A stretch of DNA of 64,000 nt from an uncultured Campylobacter sp. (lineage in GTDB: Bacteria; Campylobacterota; Campylobacteria; Campylobacterales; Campylobacteraceae). The notes under the pieces were generated by a model. The model searched no databases, had not been told where the DNA came from, and saw only the letters and a list, made by a program, of their open reading frames with translations. A program made the translations under genes and the position numbers. Below are positions 7,867-17,112 of the stretch, piece by piece. The number at the start of each line of letters is the position of its first letter. Within the stretch, counting starts at the first letter, position 1. The stretch lies in contig UQBJ01000008.1 in the NCBI GenBank assembly GCA_900539255.1, forward strand, positions 1 through 64,000, given 5' to 3'.

Positions 7867-8640
7867 TCATTTTTCAAATTGTGAAATTCTAAGCTCGTTC
7901 GCGCCTAAGAAATTAAAGAGTTTTTGCTCCAAATCGCGTGGGTTCATACCCTCAGCTATGCTTTTAACGCCTTCCATTATCACGCGTTGCTCTTTTATCA
8001 AGTCCATTGAGTTAGCTTTGAGCTTTGCTCCAAAGGGTCCAAAAAGCGCATAAGAGCCGAAAATCCCCGTAACCGTCGCGGTAAATGCGCCTGAAATACC
8101 CATCGCCATCGCTCTTGGGTCATCAAGCAGCTGCAACGCAAGCATAAGTCCCATAACCGCGCCCACAAGCCCAAAGGTAGGGCAAGTCTCCCCAAAGCGT
8201 ATCCAATACTCAGCCGCTTCTTTATAATACTCTTCGCGTTCTTCGATTTGAATTTCCATAGTATCTCTTATCTCGTCCCAATTCTTACCATCGACAAGCA
8301 TCATCACTGAGTTACGCAAAAACTCGTTTTCTATCTCAACCGTCTTTCCTTCAAGTGCTAAAAGCCCGTCTCGCCTAGCGATGACAGAAAATTCAATGAT
8401 TTGGGCAATGCGTTCTGGCAAATTTATCTTTGCGCCCGTAAAGGCGATTTTAAGTTCTTTGTAAGCAGCTTTGACGGCTTTTTTGTGGCTAGCAGTCATC
8501 GCGCTGAATGCAGCTGTGGGGATAACGATAAGCACGGAGCTTAAATGGATAACATGCAAGGGGTTTCCGCCCTCCAAAATGTCGCCGATAGAAATACTCG
8601 CCGTTGCTAAGATGATACCAAGTATCGTGGTTAAGTCCAT
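7867..8640 (-). CDS. motA: flagellar stator protein MotA
   Basis: Ion-channel subunit of the flagellar stator, 257 residues, with four membrane helices. The cytoplasmic loop carries the charged rotor-contact segment (about 88-115, with ARRDGLLALE). The proline-containing third and fourth helices follow (FGETCPTFGLVGAVMGLMLAL; GAFTATVTGIFGSYALFGP). It starts nine bases after the polA stop with AAAGGA upstream, so it may be read through from polA. Confidence 0.95.
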   Translation of the reverse strand: MDLTTILGIILATASISIGDILEGGNPLHVIHLSSVLIVIPTAAFSAMTASHKKAVKAAYKELKIAFTGAKINLPERIAQIIEFSVIARRDGLLALEGKTVEIENEFLRNSVMMLVDGKNWDEIRDTMEIQIEEREEYYKEAAEYWIRFGETCPTFGLVGAVMGLMLALQLLDDPRAMAMGISGAFTATVTGIFGSYALFGPFGAKLKANSMDLIKEQRVIMEGVKSIAEGMNPRDLEQKLFNFLGANELRISQFEK

Positions 8641-8649
8641 TTTTTTCCT

Positions 8650-11289
8650 TTATTTTAACTCGCCCCAATTTTTCGCTACTGCTGAGCTAGTTTTTAAATT
8701 TACTTTTAATTTTACTACATTTTGCATAATATCCTGCGTAATTGTAGCAAATTTTTCAAGTTTTTCATCTTTTATTTCAAAAATTAACTCATCGTGGATT
8801 TGCAAGATGAGTTTTTGCCCCTCATCTAAATGCGGGTAAATTTCAAGCATAGCAAGCTTTATAATGTCAGCTGCTGAGCCTTGCAAAATGCTATTTACGC
8901 TTTCTCTTTCATAGCTTGCCTTTATCATAGGGCTTGCGGTGTTAAAGTCAAAGTATCGCTTTCGCCCCAAAAGCGTGCTGATAAAGCCATTTTGCCTTGC
9001 ACTTTCTTTCACGCGCTCAAAATAATCCTTAATGCTCGTAAAATTCGCAAAATACCGCTCTATGTAGCTTTTGGCTAAATTTGCTTCTATTTTTAAATTT
9101 TGGCTTAAAGTTTTATAGCCCATTCCGTAAATCAGCCCGAAATTTATGCTTTTGGCTATGCTGCGCGTTTCATAGTTGCTTTCTCCAAATATCATCACAG
9201 CCGTGCGCGCGTGAATGTCCTCATCATCAGCAAAGGCTTGCAGCAGCTTTTCATCTTCGCTAAAATGAGCAAGCATTCTCAGCTCAATCTGCGAGTAATC
9301 AAGGCTTAAAAAGCTATGTCCTTGGCGGGCTGTAAAGCAGGATTTGTAGGCTTTGGCGTATTGTCCGTGAGCTGGGATATTTTGCAAATTTGGGTCTTTG
9401 CTGGCTAATCTACCCGTTGCCGTGCCTGTTTGCATAAAATTTGAGTAAATGCGTGAATTTTCATCATTTTGAGCAAGCTTTAAAAGCGGCTCGCAGTAAG
9501 TAGAATAAAGCTTTGCAAGCTCTCTATAATCAAGCAGTTTTTGTGCCACAGGGTGCTTATCTACAAGCTCTTTTAGCACCTTTTCATCGGTAGAAAACAC
9601 GCCACTTTTGCCCTTTTTGCCACTTGGCAAACCAAGTTTTACAAACAGCACTTCGCCCACTTGTTTGGGCGAATTTAGATTGAATTTCTCAGCTGTAAGG
9701 GCGTAAATTTCATCACTCAAAGCCTTTATGTCCTTTGAAAACTCTTGCATAAGTGCGCTTAAACGCTGAGTATCTAAATGAATGCCCCCATTTTCCATAC
9801 TCATAATCACCTTTATAAAAGGAAATTCAAGCCTTTTGGCAAGTTCAAGCAAGTTTGAGTCTAAATTTTTAAGAAAATACAAATAAAATCTCAAAGTTAT
9901 ATAAGCGTCCTCAGCAGCGTATTTAGCGGCATTTTCAAGGGATAGTGCGGAGAAATTTGCCCCCTTTGGCACGACTTGCTCGAATTTTATGGTTTCATAC
10001 TCAAAAAGCCTTTTGGCTAAATCGTCCATATTTACGCGCTTGCTCGGCTCATAAAGCCACGCTAAAATCATCGTGTCAGCGTAGTTTGCGGGTGCTTTTA
10101 AGTCAAAGTTGTTTTCAATGATTTTAAAGTCAAATTTAAGATTATGCCCCACAACAAAACCATCATAAATCATCTTTATAGCGCGTTTTGCGCTCTCTTT
10201 TGAAAGCTGCTGTGGCGCGCCAAGATAGCTGTGCGCCAAAGGCACATAGTAGGCTTCTTGCTCGTTTAATGCAAAGCTAAATCCCACTATATCGGCGTTT
10301 TTTTCAAGTCCTGTCGTTTCTGTGTCAAAGGCGATGATTTTACTCTCATCAAGTCCTTTTAAAAGCTCAAAAAGCTCGTTTTCATCGGTAATAAGCGTGG
10401 CTTTAAAGCCTAAATTTTTATCCATATTTTGCGGGGCGGATTTGAGTTTTTTAAGCAACAAATTCAGCTCATACTCTTGCAAAATGTCAAGCACTTCAAG
10501 CAAAGGCTCGGCTTTATCGTAGTTTGCTTGCGTAAAAAGAAAGGAAATGTCTAATTCATCGTAAAGTGAAGTGAGTTTTTTACTCAAAAAGGCGTTATCT
10601 TTGCCATCGATGAGTAAATTTTTCGTGCGTTCGTTGCGAACAAGGGGCAAATTCTCATAAATGCCCTCCAAAGAGCCGAATTCATCAAGCAGAGTTTTAG
10701 CTCCCTTTGCGCCTATGCCCTTTACACCGGGTATATTGTCAGCCGTGTCGCCGCAAAGTGCTAGAAAATCTTTGATTTGAGTGGGTTTCACGCCGTATTT
10801 TTCCAAGCAACCAGCCTCGTTGTAGTCGTTTTTTGAAATAGGGCTGTAAATACTTACCTTGCCGTCTTTTATGAGCTGATACAAGTCCTTATCCTGCGTG
10901 ATGATACGCACGAAAATGTCCTTGTCCTCGCAAAATTTCACCACAGAAGCGATGATATCATCGGCTTCATAGCCCTCTTGTGAGTAGGCGCAAAAGCCCA
11001 TTTTTTTAATCATCTCAATGCAAACAGGAATTTGCTCCAAAAGCTCATCAGGCGCGGCTTGGCGGTTAGCTTTGTAGCTTGTATCTATCTCGCTGCGAAA
11101 GGTTTTGCCCTTGCTATCAAGCGCAAAGATGAGATAATCACTGCTAAATTCGTTTTTTAGGCTGTAAATAAAGTTCGCAAAGCCAGCAACCATACCGCTA
11201 GGCTTGCCAGTGCTTGTCGTAAAGCCCTTTAAAGCGTAAAAAAGCCTAAAAAAAAAGCCAAAAGTATCGATGATAGTTAGGGTTTTCAT
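8650..11289 (-). CDS. polA: DNA polymerase I
   Basis: Repair and Okazaki-fragment polymerase, 879 residues. The N-terminal 5' nuclease has GYEADDIIASVV and GDTADNIPGVKGIGAKGA. The 3'-5' exonuclease domain appears active (DTETTGL near 325, GHNLKFDF, AAEDAYITL). Polymerase motifs A (DYSQIELRMLAHFSED), B (RSIAKSINFGLIYGMG) and C (LQIHDELIFE) are all present. The start at 11289 is chosen because AAAGGA stands five bases upstream; the frame continues five codons further to a TTG without a site. Confidence 0.95.
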   Translation of the reverse strand: MKTLTIIDTFGFFFRLFYALKGFTTSTGKPSGMVAGFANFIYSLKNEFSSDYLIFALDSKGKTFRSEIDTSYKANRQAAPDELLEQIPVCIEMIKKMGFCAYSQEGYEADDIIASVVKFCEDKDIFVRIITQDKDLYQLIKDGKVSIYSPISKNDYNEAGCLEKYGVKPTQIKDFLALCGDTADNIPGVKGIGAKGAKTLLDEFGSLEGIYENLPLVRNERTKNLLIDGKDNAFLSKKLTSLYDELDISFLFTQANYDKAEPLLEVLDILQEYELNLLLKKLKSAPQNMDKNLGFKATLITDENELFELLKGLDESKIIAFDTETTGLEKNADIVGFSFALNEQEAYYVPLAHSYLGAPQQLSKESAKRAIKMIYDGFVVGHNLKFDFKIIENNFDLKAPANYADTMILAWLYEPSKRVNMDDLAKRLFEYETIKFEQVVPKGANFSALSLENAAKYAAEDAYITLRFYLYFLKNLDSNLLELAKRLEFPFIKVIMSMENGGIHLDTQRLSALMQEFSKDIKALSDEIYALTAEKFNLNSPKQVGEVLFVKLGLPSGKKGKSGVFSTDEKVLKELVDKHPVAQKLLDYRELAKLYSTYCEPLLKLAQNDENSRIYSNFMQTGTATGRLASKDPNLQNIPAHGQYAKAYKSCFTARQGHSFLSLDYSQIELRMLAHFSEDEKLLQAFADDEDIHARTAVMIFGESNYETRSIAKSINFGLIYGMGYKTLSQNLKIEANLAKSYIERYFANFTSIKDYFERVKESARQNGFISTLLGRKRYFDFNTASPMIKASYERESVNSILQGSAADIIKLAMLEIYPHLDEGQKLILQIHDELIFEIKDEKLEKFATITQDIMQNVVKLKVNLKTSSAVAKNWGELK

Positions 11290-11350
11290 AGTGTCCTTTG
11301 CCAAAAATTCAAAGCATTATAGCAAATCTGCGTAAAGATTGAAATTTTTT

Positions 11351-11366
11351 GGAATGTTTTTTGCTT
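11351..11366 (+). promoter_or_regulatory. sigma-54 promoter of the 146-residue gene
   Basis: TTTGGAATGTTTTTTGCTT has GG at 11351-11352 and GC at 11363-11364, exactly GG-N10-GC, with the Campylobacter extensions GGAA and TTGCTT. The predicted start of transcription lies near 11375, about 24 bases before the ATG. Confidence 0.75.
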
Positions 11367-11398
11367 TTTTAAGCTAAAATTCAAAAAAAGGGGCTGCG

Positions 11399-11839
11399 AT
11401 GATAAACACAAGGCTTGATTTAAGCGCAAATGCAGGACAAAAAACTAATCTTTACGACACGCCCTTGCGACAACTTTTTGAAGAGGCGCAAGAAATCGCG
11501 CAAAAACGACACAAAAGACACAAAGTCGAGCTTCAAGGGCGCAAAGAGCAAGATGATGGGCTGCGGCAAGAAAAGACGCTTGATTTACTGCAAGAAAAAG
11601 TCAAAGAAAGCGTAAGGCAAAAAATCATTCAAAGCACGCAAGCACAAATTCTAGCCCAAAACACAAAGACACAAAGTTCTGTTTTAGACGAAAGCGCCCA
11701 AAGCCCAAAGGCTCAAATTTTAAACACACAAAATGAAGCCCAAAATTCAGCCCAAAGTGCACAGGCTCAAAACCACGCTCAAAGCTCACAAAAAGCCACA
11801 AGCGATGATTTACTCAAAAATTTACTCGCTAGTCTTTAA
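11399..11839 (+). CDS. unknown protein under a sigma-54 promoter
   Basis: 146 residues; I do not recognise a family. There is no signal peptide or membrane segment. Residues 25-80 are strongly charged and likely helical or coiled coil (FEEAQEIAQKRHKRHKVELQ...LLQEKVKESVRQKII). Residues 82-133 are low complexity, made almost only of A, Q, S, N, T, and the protein ends in a short amphipathic helix (DDLLKNLLASL). The ribosome site is GGGGCTGCG just before ATG. The sigma-54 promoter, also used by flagellin B, places it in the flagellar middle-gene class, so a flagellar or flagellum-secreted role is an inference. It sits between polA and the D-lactate dehydrogenase gene. Confidence 0.7.
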   Translation: MINTRLDLSANAGQKTNLYDTPLRQLFEEAQEIAQKRHKRHKVELQGRKEQDDGLRQEKTLDLLQEKVKESVRQKIIQSTQAQILAQNTKTQSSVLDESAQSPKAQILNTQNEAQNSAQSAQAQNHAQSSQKATSDDLLKNLLASL

Positions 11840-11931
11840 AAAGGCTTAAAATCTTATAAATTTAAGTTTAAAATAAATTTTTTTCGTTACAATAAACAAA
11901 ATTCCTAAATTTCACGCAAAAAGGACGCGAA

Positions 11932-14757
11932 ATGAAACTCAAACTCGACTACACCAGCTTTATAAACAAGGCAAAAAGCCTTTGCAAAGGGCGCGTTTAT
12001 ACCAGCTATCTTATGCGTTACGCGCTTGGCACAGATGCGAGTTGTTACAGCTACACGCCACGAGTTGCCATTCGCGCAAATGATGAAAGCGAAGTCATAG
12101 CCTTGCTAAAACTTGCTAAAACTTGCCAAACGCCCGTTACCTTTCGCGCCGCAGGGACGAGTTTGAGCGGACAAAGCAGTAGCAATAGCGTTTTAATCAT
12201 CGCAAATGATGGCTTTAAGGGCATTAAGCTCGGGCAAAATGGCGAAGTGATAGAATGTGAATGCGGTGTGATAGGCTGTGATGCAAATGCAGCCTTAGCA
12301 GAGTTTGGCAAAAAGATAGGACCAGACCCAGCGACTATAAATTCAGCTCTCATCGGAGGAATTTTCAACAACAATTCTAGCGGAATGTGCTGTGGCGTGG
12401 AGCAAAACAGCTACAACACCATTCACTCCGTGCGTGCGGTGCTGCTTGATGGCACTATCATCGACACAGCCGACAACGAAAGCGTAAAAGCCTTTGAAAA
12501 CTCTCACTCACAAATGTGTAAAGAGCTTAAAGCCCTGCACGCGCAAATTCAAAACGATGAGGAGTTAAAGGCTTTAATCGCTAAAAAATATAAAATCAAA
12601 AACACCACAGGCTACTCCATAAACGCACTAGCGGACTTTGGCGAGATAAAAGACATTTTAAATCACCTTTTCATAGGCAGTGAAGGCACTTTGGCTTTTG
12701 TGAGCAAGGTGCGTTACAAGGCGGTTAAAGACGCTAAATTTAAGGCTTGTGGCTTGCTCTTTTTTGAGGATTTAAACGAGGCGAGCAAAGCCATAGTCGC
12801 CCTTTCAAAGCTAGGACGGCAAAAGGTTGTGAGTGCTGAGATGATGGATTATGCTTGTTTGATGGCGGTAAAGGACATTGAGGGCGTGCCAAGCGTGGTG
12901 AGCGCGTGCAAAGAGGGGTATTCTTGTATTTTGTTTCAAAGTGAAAGTGATGATGAGGGCGAGTTAAATTCGAATTTAGCACAAATCAAGGCGAGTTTAA
13001 AGCCACTTAAAATGGCGTTTGAGCCGCTTTATTCGAGCAAGGCAAGCGAGTATGATGCGTGGTGGAAAATCCGCAAAGGCTTGCTGCCCTTTACTGCGGG
13101 CAACCGCCCAAAAGGCACAACCGTCATCACAGAAGATGTGTGCTTTGAGATAGACAAATTCACAGACGGCGTTGGCTTTTTGCAAGAGCTTTTTAAAAAA
13201 TACGGCTTTGAGGGGGTGATTTTTGGACACGCACTAGCAGGAAATTTGCACTTTATCATCACGCCAGACTTGCAAGATAAAACGCAGTTTGCGAATTTCG
13301 CCGCTTTGGTTGAGCAAATGAGCCAAAAAGTAGCTCTAATGGGCGGCAGCACCAAAGCAGAACACGGCACAGGGCGAATGGTCGCGCCCTTTGTCGAGCT
13401 TGAATGGGGCAAAAAGGCATACCAAATCAACCTTAAAATCAAAGAAATTTTCGACCCGCAAGGCTTGCTAAATCCTGATGTCATCATCACTAAGGACAAG
13501 GACATTTACAAGAAAAATCTCAAAAGCGCGCCTAAAAATTTGCTCAGTTTGCCCGAAAATGACGAGATGATAAACACCTGTATGGAGTGTGGATTTTGCG
13601 AGAAATTTTGCCCTTCAAAAGACTTAACGCTCACGCCAAGACAAAGAATAGCCGTTTTGCGAGAAGTAACAAGACTGCTTGAAAATGGCGAAAAAAGCAA
13701 GGCAAATGAGCTTTTAAAAGAGTATGAGTATGCAGGCGATGAAACCTGTGCTGGGTGTTCGGGCTGTTTTAGGCTCTGTCCTTTGGGCATAGACACGGCA
13801 AAGGTAGCCAGCGAGCTTCGCCAAAAAATAAGCGCAAATTCACAAAAAATGGCGCAAAAAATTTATGATAATTTTGAAAAAACTTTAAGCCTTGCCAAAG
13901 GCGGACTTAAATTTTACGCCTTTTCAAGCGCACTTTTGGGCGAAAAAAATGTCAGCAAAATCACTTCGTTTTTGCACGGCTTAAATTCAAATTTGCCTTT
14001 CACACCGCCTTTTATGCCAAGCGCAAATGGCTATAAATTCACAAACAAGGGCGAGGATTTGGAGGAAAAAGTGGTGTATTTTACCGCTTGTATGAACCGC
14101 GTTTTTGCTCCGTCCAAAAAGCAAGACGACAAAAGAGCCGTGCAAGAAGCGTTTGAAAGCATTTGCGCTAAGGCTAGTGTGGGCGTGATTTACCCAGAAA
14201 AAATTTCTAAAATGTGCTGTGGCAAAATGTTTGAGGATTATGAGAGCATAAGGGCGCAAAATTTAGCCTTTTTGGAAAATGAGCTAAATTCTGCGACAAA
14301 GGGCGGTAAATACGCCGTTGTGATAGAGCATTCAAGCTGTTTTTACTCGCTTTTAAAGGACTTTAAAGATAAATTTAAAATCCTTGACATTAGCGAATTT
14401 TTGCTTTCAATCGCCGATAAACTCGCGTGGCAAAAGAGCGAAAAAACCCTGCTGGTGCATAAACTTTGCTTGCTTAAAAAACTAGGCAAAGACGGCGCAC
14501 TTTATGAGCTTGCAAGGCTTTGTAGCGATGAAGTAAGGCTGATACAAAGCTTTGAGTGCTGTGGTTTTGCTGGTAAAAAGGGCTTTTTCACGCCCGAGCT
14601 TAATCAAAGCAGCACGAAAAATCTCAACGCTGAAACAAATGAAAACTTCATCGGCGTAAGCACGAGCAGCACTTGCGAAATAGGGCTTAACGCTTATGGT
14701 AACACCAAATTTCAAAACATAATTTACCTTGTGGATAGCCTTACAAGCAAAAAATAA
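11932..14757 (+). CDS. dld: FAD/iron-sulfur oxidoreductase, D-lactate dehydrogenase type
   Basis: 941 residues, a fusion of a GlcD-like flavoprotein and a GlpC/CCG-type iron-sulfur part. FAD-binding type 4 domain at about 40-260 (VTFRAAGTSLSGQSSSNSVLI); FAD-oxidase C-terminal domain to about 530 (GHALAGNLHF, TKAEHGTGRMVAPF); two 4Fe-4S motifs at about 547-565 and 605-620 (CMECGFCEKFCP, CAGCSGCFRLCP); then CCG-like cysteine motifs (CCGKMFEDYE, CCGFAGKKGFF). Such proteins feed electrons from D-lactate or a related 2-hydroxyacid to the quinone pool at the inner membrane. C. jejuni has a protein of the same build. The exact substrate is inferred. Confidence 0.85.
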   Translation: MKLKLDYTSFINKAKSLCKGRVYTSYLMRYALGTDASCYSYTPRVAIRANDESEVIALLKLAKTCQTPVTFRAAGTSLSGQSSSNSVLIIANDGFKGIKLGQNGEVIECECGVIGCDANAALAEFGKKIGPDPATINSALIGGIFNNNSSGMCCGVEQNSYNTIHSVRAVLLDGTIIDTADNESVKAFENSHSQMCKELKALHAQIQNDEELKALIAKKYKIKNTTGYSINALADFGEIKDILNHLFIGSEGTLAFVSKVRYKAVKDAKFKACGLLFFEDLNEASKAIVALSKLGRQKVVSAEMMDYACLMAVKDIEGVPSVVSACKEGYSCILFQSESDDEGELNSNLAQIKASLKPLKMAFEPLYSSKASEYDAWWKIRKGLLPFTAGNRPKGTTVITEDVCFEIDKFTDGVGFLQELFKKYGFEGVIFGHALAGNLHFIITPDLQDKTQFANFAALVEQMSQKVALMGGSTKAEHGTGRMVAPFVELEWGKKAYQINLKIKEIFDPQGLLNPDVIITKDKDIYKKNLKSAPKNLLSLPENDEMINTCMECGFCEKFCPSKDLTLTPRQRIAVLREVTRLLENGEKSKANELLKEYEYAGDETCAGCSGCFRLCPLGIDTAKVASELRQKISANSQKMAQKIYDNFEKTLSLAKGGLKFYAFSSALLGEKNVSKITSFLHGLNSNLPFTPPFMPSANGYKFTNKGEDLEEKVVYFTACMNRVFAPSKKQDDKRAVQEAFESICAKASVGVIYPEKISKMCCGKMFEDYESIRAQNLAFLENELNSATKGGKYAVVIEHSSCFYSLLKDFKDKFKILDISEFLLSIADKLAWQKSEKTLLVHKLCLLKKLGKDGALYELARLCSDEVRLIQSFECCGFAGKKGFFTPELNQSSTKNLNAETNENFIGVSTSSTCEIGLNAYGNTKFQNIIYLVDSLTSKK

Positions 14758-14796
14758 ATTTGCGAAAATAAGGCGTAAAATTTGGTTAAAATGTGC

Positions 14797-14802
14797 TATA
14801 AT
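14797..14802 (+). promoter_or_regulatory. -10 element of the tRNA-Sec gene
   Basis: TATAAT in the context TGCTATAATAAC, 12 bases before the tRNA. In this group sigma-70 promoters depend mainly on the -10 box, so no clear -35 element is expected. Confidence 0.6.
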
Positions 14803-14814
14803 AACGCGAAATTT

Positions 14815-14911
14815 GGAAGATGAGTGCTCTGGTGAGTGCCACTGACTTCAAATCAGATGAAAGCATAGCTGGCTATGCTTTGGGGAGTTCGATTCTCTCA
14901 TCTTCTCGCCA
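14815..14911 (+). tRNA. selC: selenocysteine tRNA (anticodon TCA)
   Basis: About 97 bases with the anticodon arm CTGACTTCAAATCAG, so the anticodon is TCA and reads UGA. The long variable arm AAAGCATAGC-TGG-CTATGCTTT and the extended acceptor stem GGAAGATG...CATCTTC are typical of tRNA-Sec, and the 3' CCA is encoded. The acceptor end is slightly irregular: after CATCTTC comes T-C-G before CCA, so the first base pair is either G-U with an extra base or needs a bulge. No selA or selB lies nearby. UGA can therefore specify Sec in selenoproteins elsewhere in this genome, such as formate dehydrogenase. Confidence 0.9.
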
Positions 14912-14982
14912 CGATTTGCTTAAATTTGTGGATTAGCCCTTGCAAGAATTTACGATTTTAAGCTGAATTTATGGGCTTTGTT

Positions 14983-15903
14983 TTATGTTTTGGCTTTATC
15001 AAGCACTAAAATAAGTCCGCCAAAAATGATACCCAAAATGCCCGCAAACACCATAGCACTAGGAAAAGCGTCCCCTAAAAACAGCCCCAAAATCAGCGAA
15101 AAGATGACATCAAGGTAGCTCACCCCTGCCACAACGCCCGCTTTTTTAGCTATGCCGTAGCTTTTTGTAAGATGGATTTGATACACCGCGCCCAAAATGC
15201 CCATCACAGCGATGATAGCCCAAGCCTTTAAATCTGGCATCTTAAACTCACAAAGCAAAAAATCAAGCCCCTTTGGAGCGTAAAATTCGCCCACTATCAT
15301 CGAGCAAAGCGGCACGAGTGAGCCTACTATCATAAAGGCAAGGGCGATTTTTTCAGTGGTGTAGTAGTGGCGCAGCTGCCTAGCACTCGTTACTGAAACA
15401 GCCGATAAAAACCCACACAGCACGCCCAAAAGTGAGTTTTTTATGTCAAAGCCTGTGTGAAATTGAGCCTCCGCCCAAGGCTGAGCGATGAAAAGCACGC
15501 CACAAAAGCCCACAAAAATGCCGCCCCAACCGCGAAGCCCCACGCTTTCTTTAAAGATAAAAAACGACAAAAGCGTAGTAAAGATAGGTGCGGTTTTTTG
15601 AAAGGCATAAGCTCCGCCAAGCGTGATATGCTCGATATTATAAAAGAGTAGATAAAGCGAAAGCACGCCCGCAACCCCGCGAAAAACAAGCAAGCCCAAA
15701 TGACCGCCCTCGCGTGGTTTGAGCGTGGATTTTTGATAAAGATAGAGCAGGTAAAGGGCGGCGATGAAATTTCTAAAAAACACCACTTCAATGGCTGGCA
15801 AGTCCTTGCTAAGTAGCTTCGCGCAAACTCCGATAAGCGCAAAGTCAAGGCAAGCTAGCACCATAAAATATGCGCCCAAATTGTGTTTTATCACTCGCAA
15901 CAT
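14983..15903 (-). CDS. EamA/DMT-superfamily transporter
   Basis: 306 residues with ten predicted membrane helices in two EamA repeats (about 8-140 and 155-300). Typical motifs are FFRNFIAALYLLYLY in the first half, GGAYAFQKTAPIFTTLLSFFIFKE at the end of repeat one and the equivalent AGVVAGVSYLDVIFSLILGLFLGD in repeat two. The family exports or imports small metabolites; the substrate cannot be read from sequence. AGAGG lies seven bases before the ATG. It is convergent with the tRNA-Sec gene and not obviously co-transcribed with ddl (150-base gap). Confidence 0.85.
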   Translation of the reverse strand: MLRVIKHNLGAYFMVLACLDFALIGVCAKLLSKDLPAIEVVFFRNFIAALYLLYLYQKSTLKPREGGHLGLLVFRGVAGVLSLYLLFYNIEHITLGGAYAFQKTAPIFTTLLSFFIFKESVGLRGWGGIFVGFCGVLFIAQPWAEAQFHTGFDIKNSLLGVLCGFLSAVSVTSARQLRHYYTTEKIALAFMIVGSLVPLCSMIVGEFYAPKGLDFLLCEFKMPDLKAWAIIAVMGILGAVYQIHLTKSYGIAKKAGVVAGVSYLDVIFSLILGLFLGDAFPSAMVFAGILGIIFGGLILVLDKAKT

Positions 15904-16054
15904 AGTTTAAACCTCTGTGTTTGTGCTTTTTGCAAAAAGCCTTTTATCTTAAATTTAGCCTTTAAATTCGGGCTAAATTCCGCCCCAAAACGCTAAATTT
16001 TCGCCCCTAAAATCAACTTTTAGCTAAAAATTCAGCAAAAGCGTAAATTTTGCC

Positions 16055-17101
16055 TTACAATTTCCCCTTTTGTCCGCCGATAGAGTGCAAAAAGGCGTAG
16101 TCGATTTTTACCCTTTTTTCGTTTTGCACGCTTAAAGCCAGCCTTTCAAGCACCACGCTAAAATCATCAAAAAGGTAGTTTGCCATTGAGCCGGGGTTTG
16201 GGTTGATTTCGTTGATGAAAACCTCATCATCAATCACAAAAAAATCACAGCGAATAAGCGCGCCCCTAAAAAGCGGCTCGTAAATTTTAGCGAAATTTTC
16301 TTTTAACTTGCCCTTTAAAGTCTCGCTAATGTCGGCTTCTTTCACTTCGCTATGCCCTGAAAAGCTAAGGTATTTTTGCTCAAAGTCCAAAAGCTCTTTT
16401 TTCTTTGGCTCTTCGATGAGCGAAAAGATGAATTCATCTTTGATTTTGCAACCTGCTAGGTTGAATTCTTTTATATTTTTCACAAAAGGCTCGACAAGCA
16501 CTTCTTCATCAAACTCAAAGGCTATGTCAAGGGCGTAGGATAGCTCTTTTTGGTTATGCACCACGCTTATGCCTATGCTGCTGCCAAGTCTTGCGGGCTT
16601 TAAAATGCAAGGAAATTCAAGCTTTTGTTTCAAAGAGCTTTCATCATAGCGTTTTAAAAGTATGTAAGGTAAGGTTTTTGCGCCAACTTTTTGAGCGTAA
16701 AGTTTGGTAAGCTCTTTGTTAAAAGAAAGCACACTTGCTTCAATGCGCGGTCCTATGTAGTTTAAGCCGTAAAATTCGCACAAACTCGCTATCTTGCCGT
16801 CCTCTCCGTCCTTGCCGTGTATAAGGTTGATGAAAATGTCGATATTTTGTCGCTTTTGACTTAAAAAGCCCCTTTCATAAAAGCCATTTTGCCCCAAAAA
16901 AAGCTGTTTTCCTTTGACAAAATCCCCACTGCTGAATGTTTTAGCGTTCATTTTTTCTGGCTCAATCAGCCAAAAACGCCGTTTTTCATCGCAAAAAATA
17001 AAGCTCATATCGCCGCGAAAGACTTTTTTCAGCACTATGGCGCTTACTATGCTTATCTCGTGTTCGTAAGAATTGCCCCCAAAAATCACTCCGTATCTCA
17101 C
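16055..17101 (-). CDS. ddl: D-alanine--D-alanine ligase
   Basis: Cytoplasmic ATP-grasp ligase making D-Ala-D-Ala for peptidoglycan, 348 residues. Motifs: GGNSYEHEISIVSA at the N-terminus, HGKDGEDGKIASLCEF, LKPARLGSSIGISVV and the metal/phosphate site FINEINPNPGS. The start is GTG at 17101 with AAAAAGGA six bases upstream, giving the family length; the longer open frame reads back into ruvA. It follows ruvA after 11 bases, so the two are probably co-transcribed. Confidence 0.92.
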   Translation of the reverse strand: MRYGVIFGGNSYEHEISIVSAIVLKKVFRGDMSFIFCDEKRRFWLIEPEKMNAKTFSSGDFVKGKQLFLGQNGFYERGFLSQKRQNIDIFINLIHGKDGEDGKIASLCEFYGLNYIGPRIEASVLSFNKELTKLYAQKVGAKTLPYILLKRYDESSLKQKLEFPCILKPARLGSSIGISVVHNQKELSYALDIAFEFDEEVLVEPFVKNIKEFNLAGCKIKDEFIFSLIEEPKKKELLDFEQKYLSFSGHSEVKEADISETLKGKLKENFAKIYEPLFRGALIRCDFFVIDDEVFINEINPNPGSMANYLFDDFSVVLERLALSVQNEKRVKIDYAFLHSIGGQKGKL

Positions 17102-17112
17102 AAATGTCCTTT

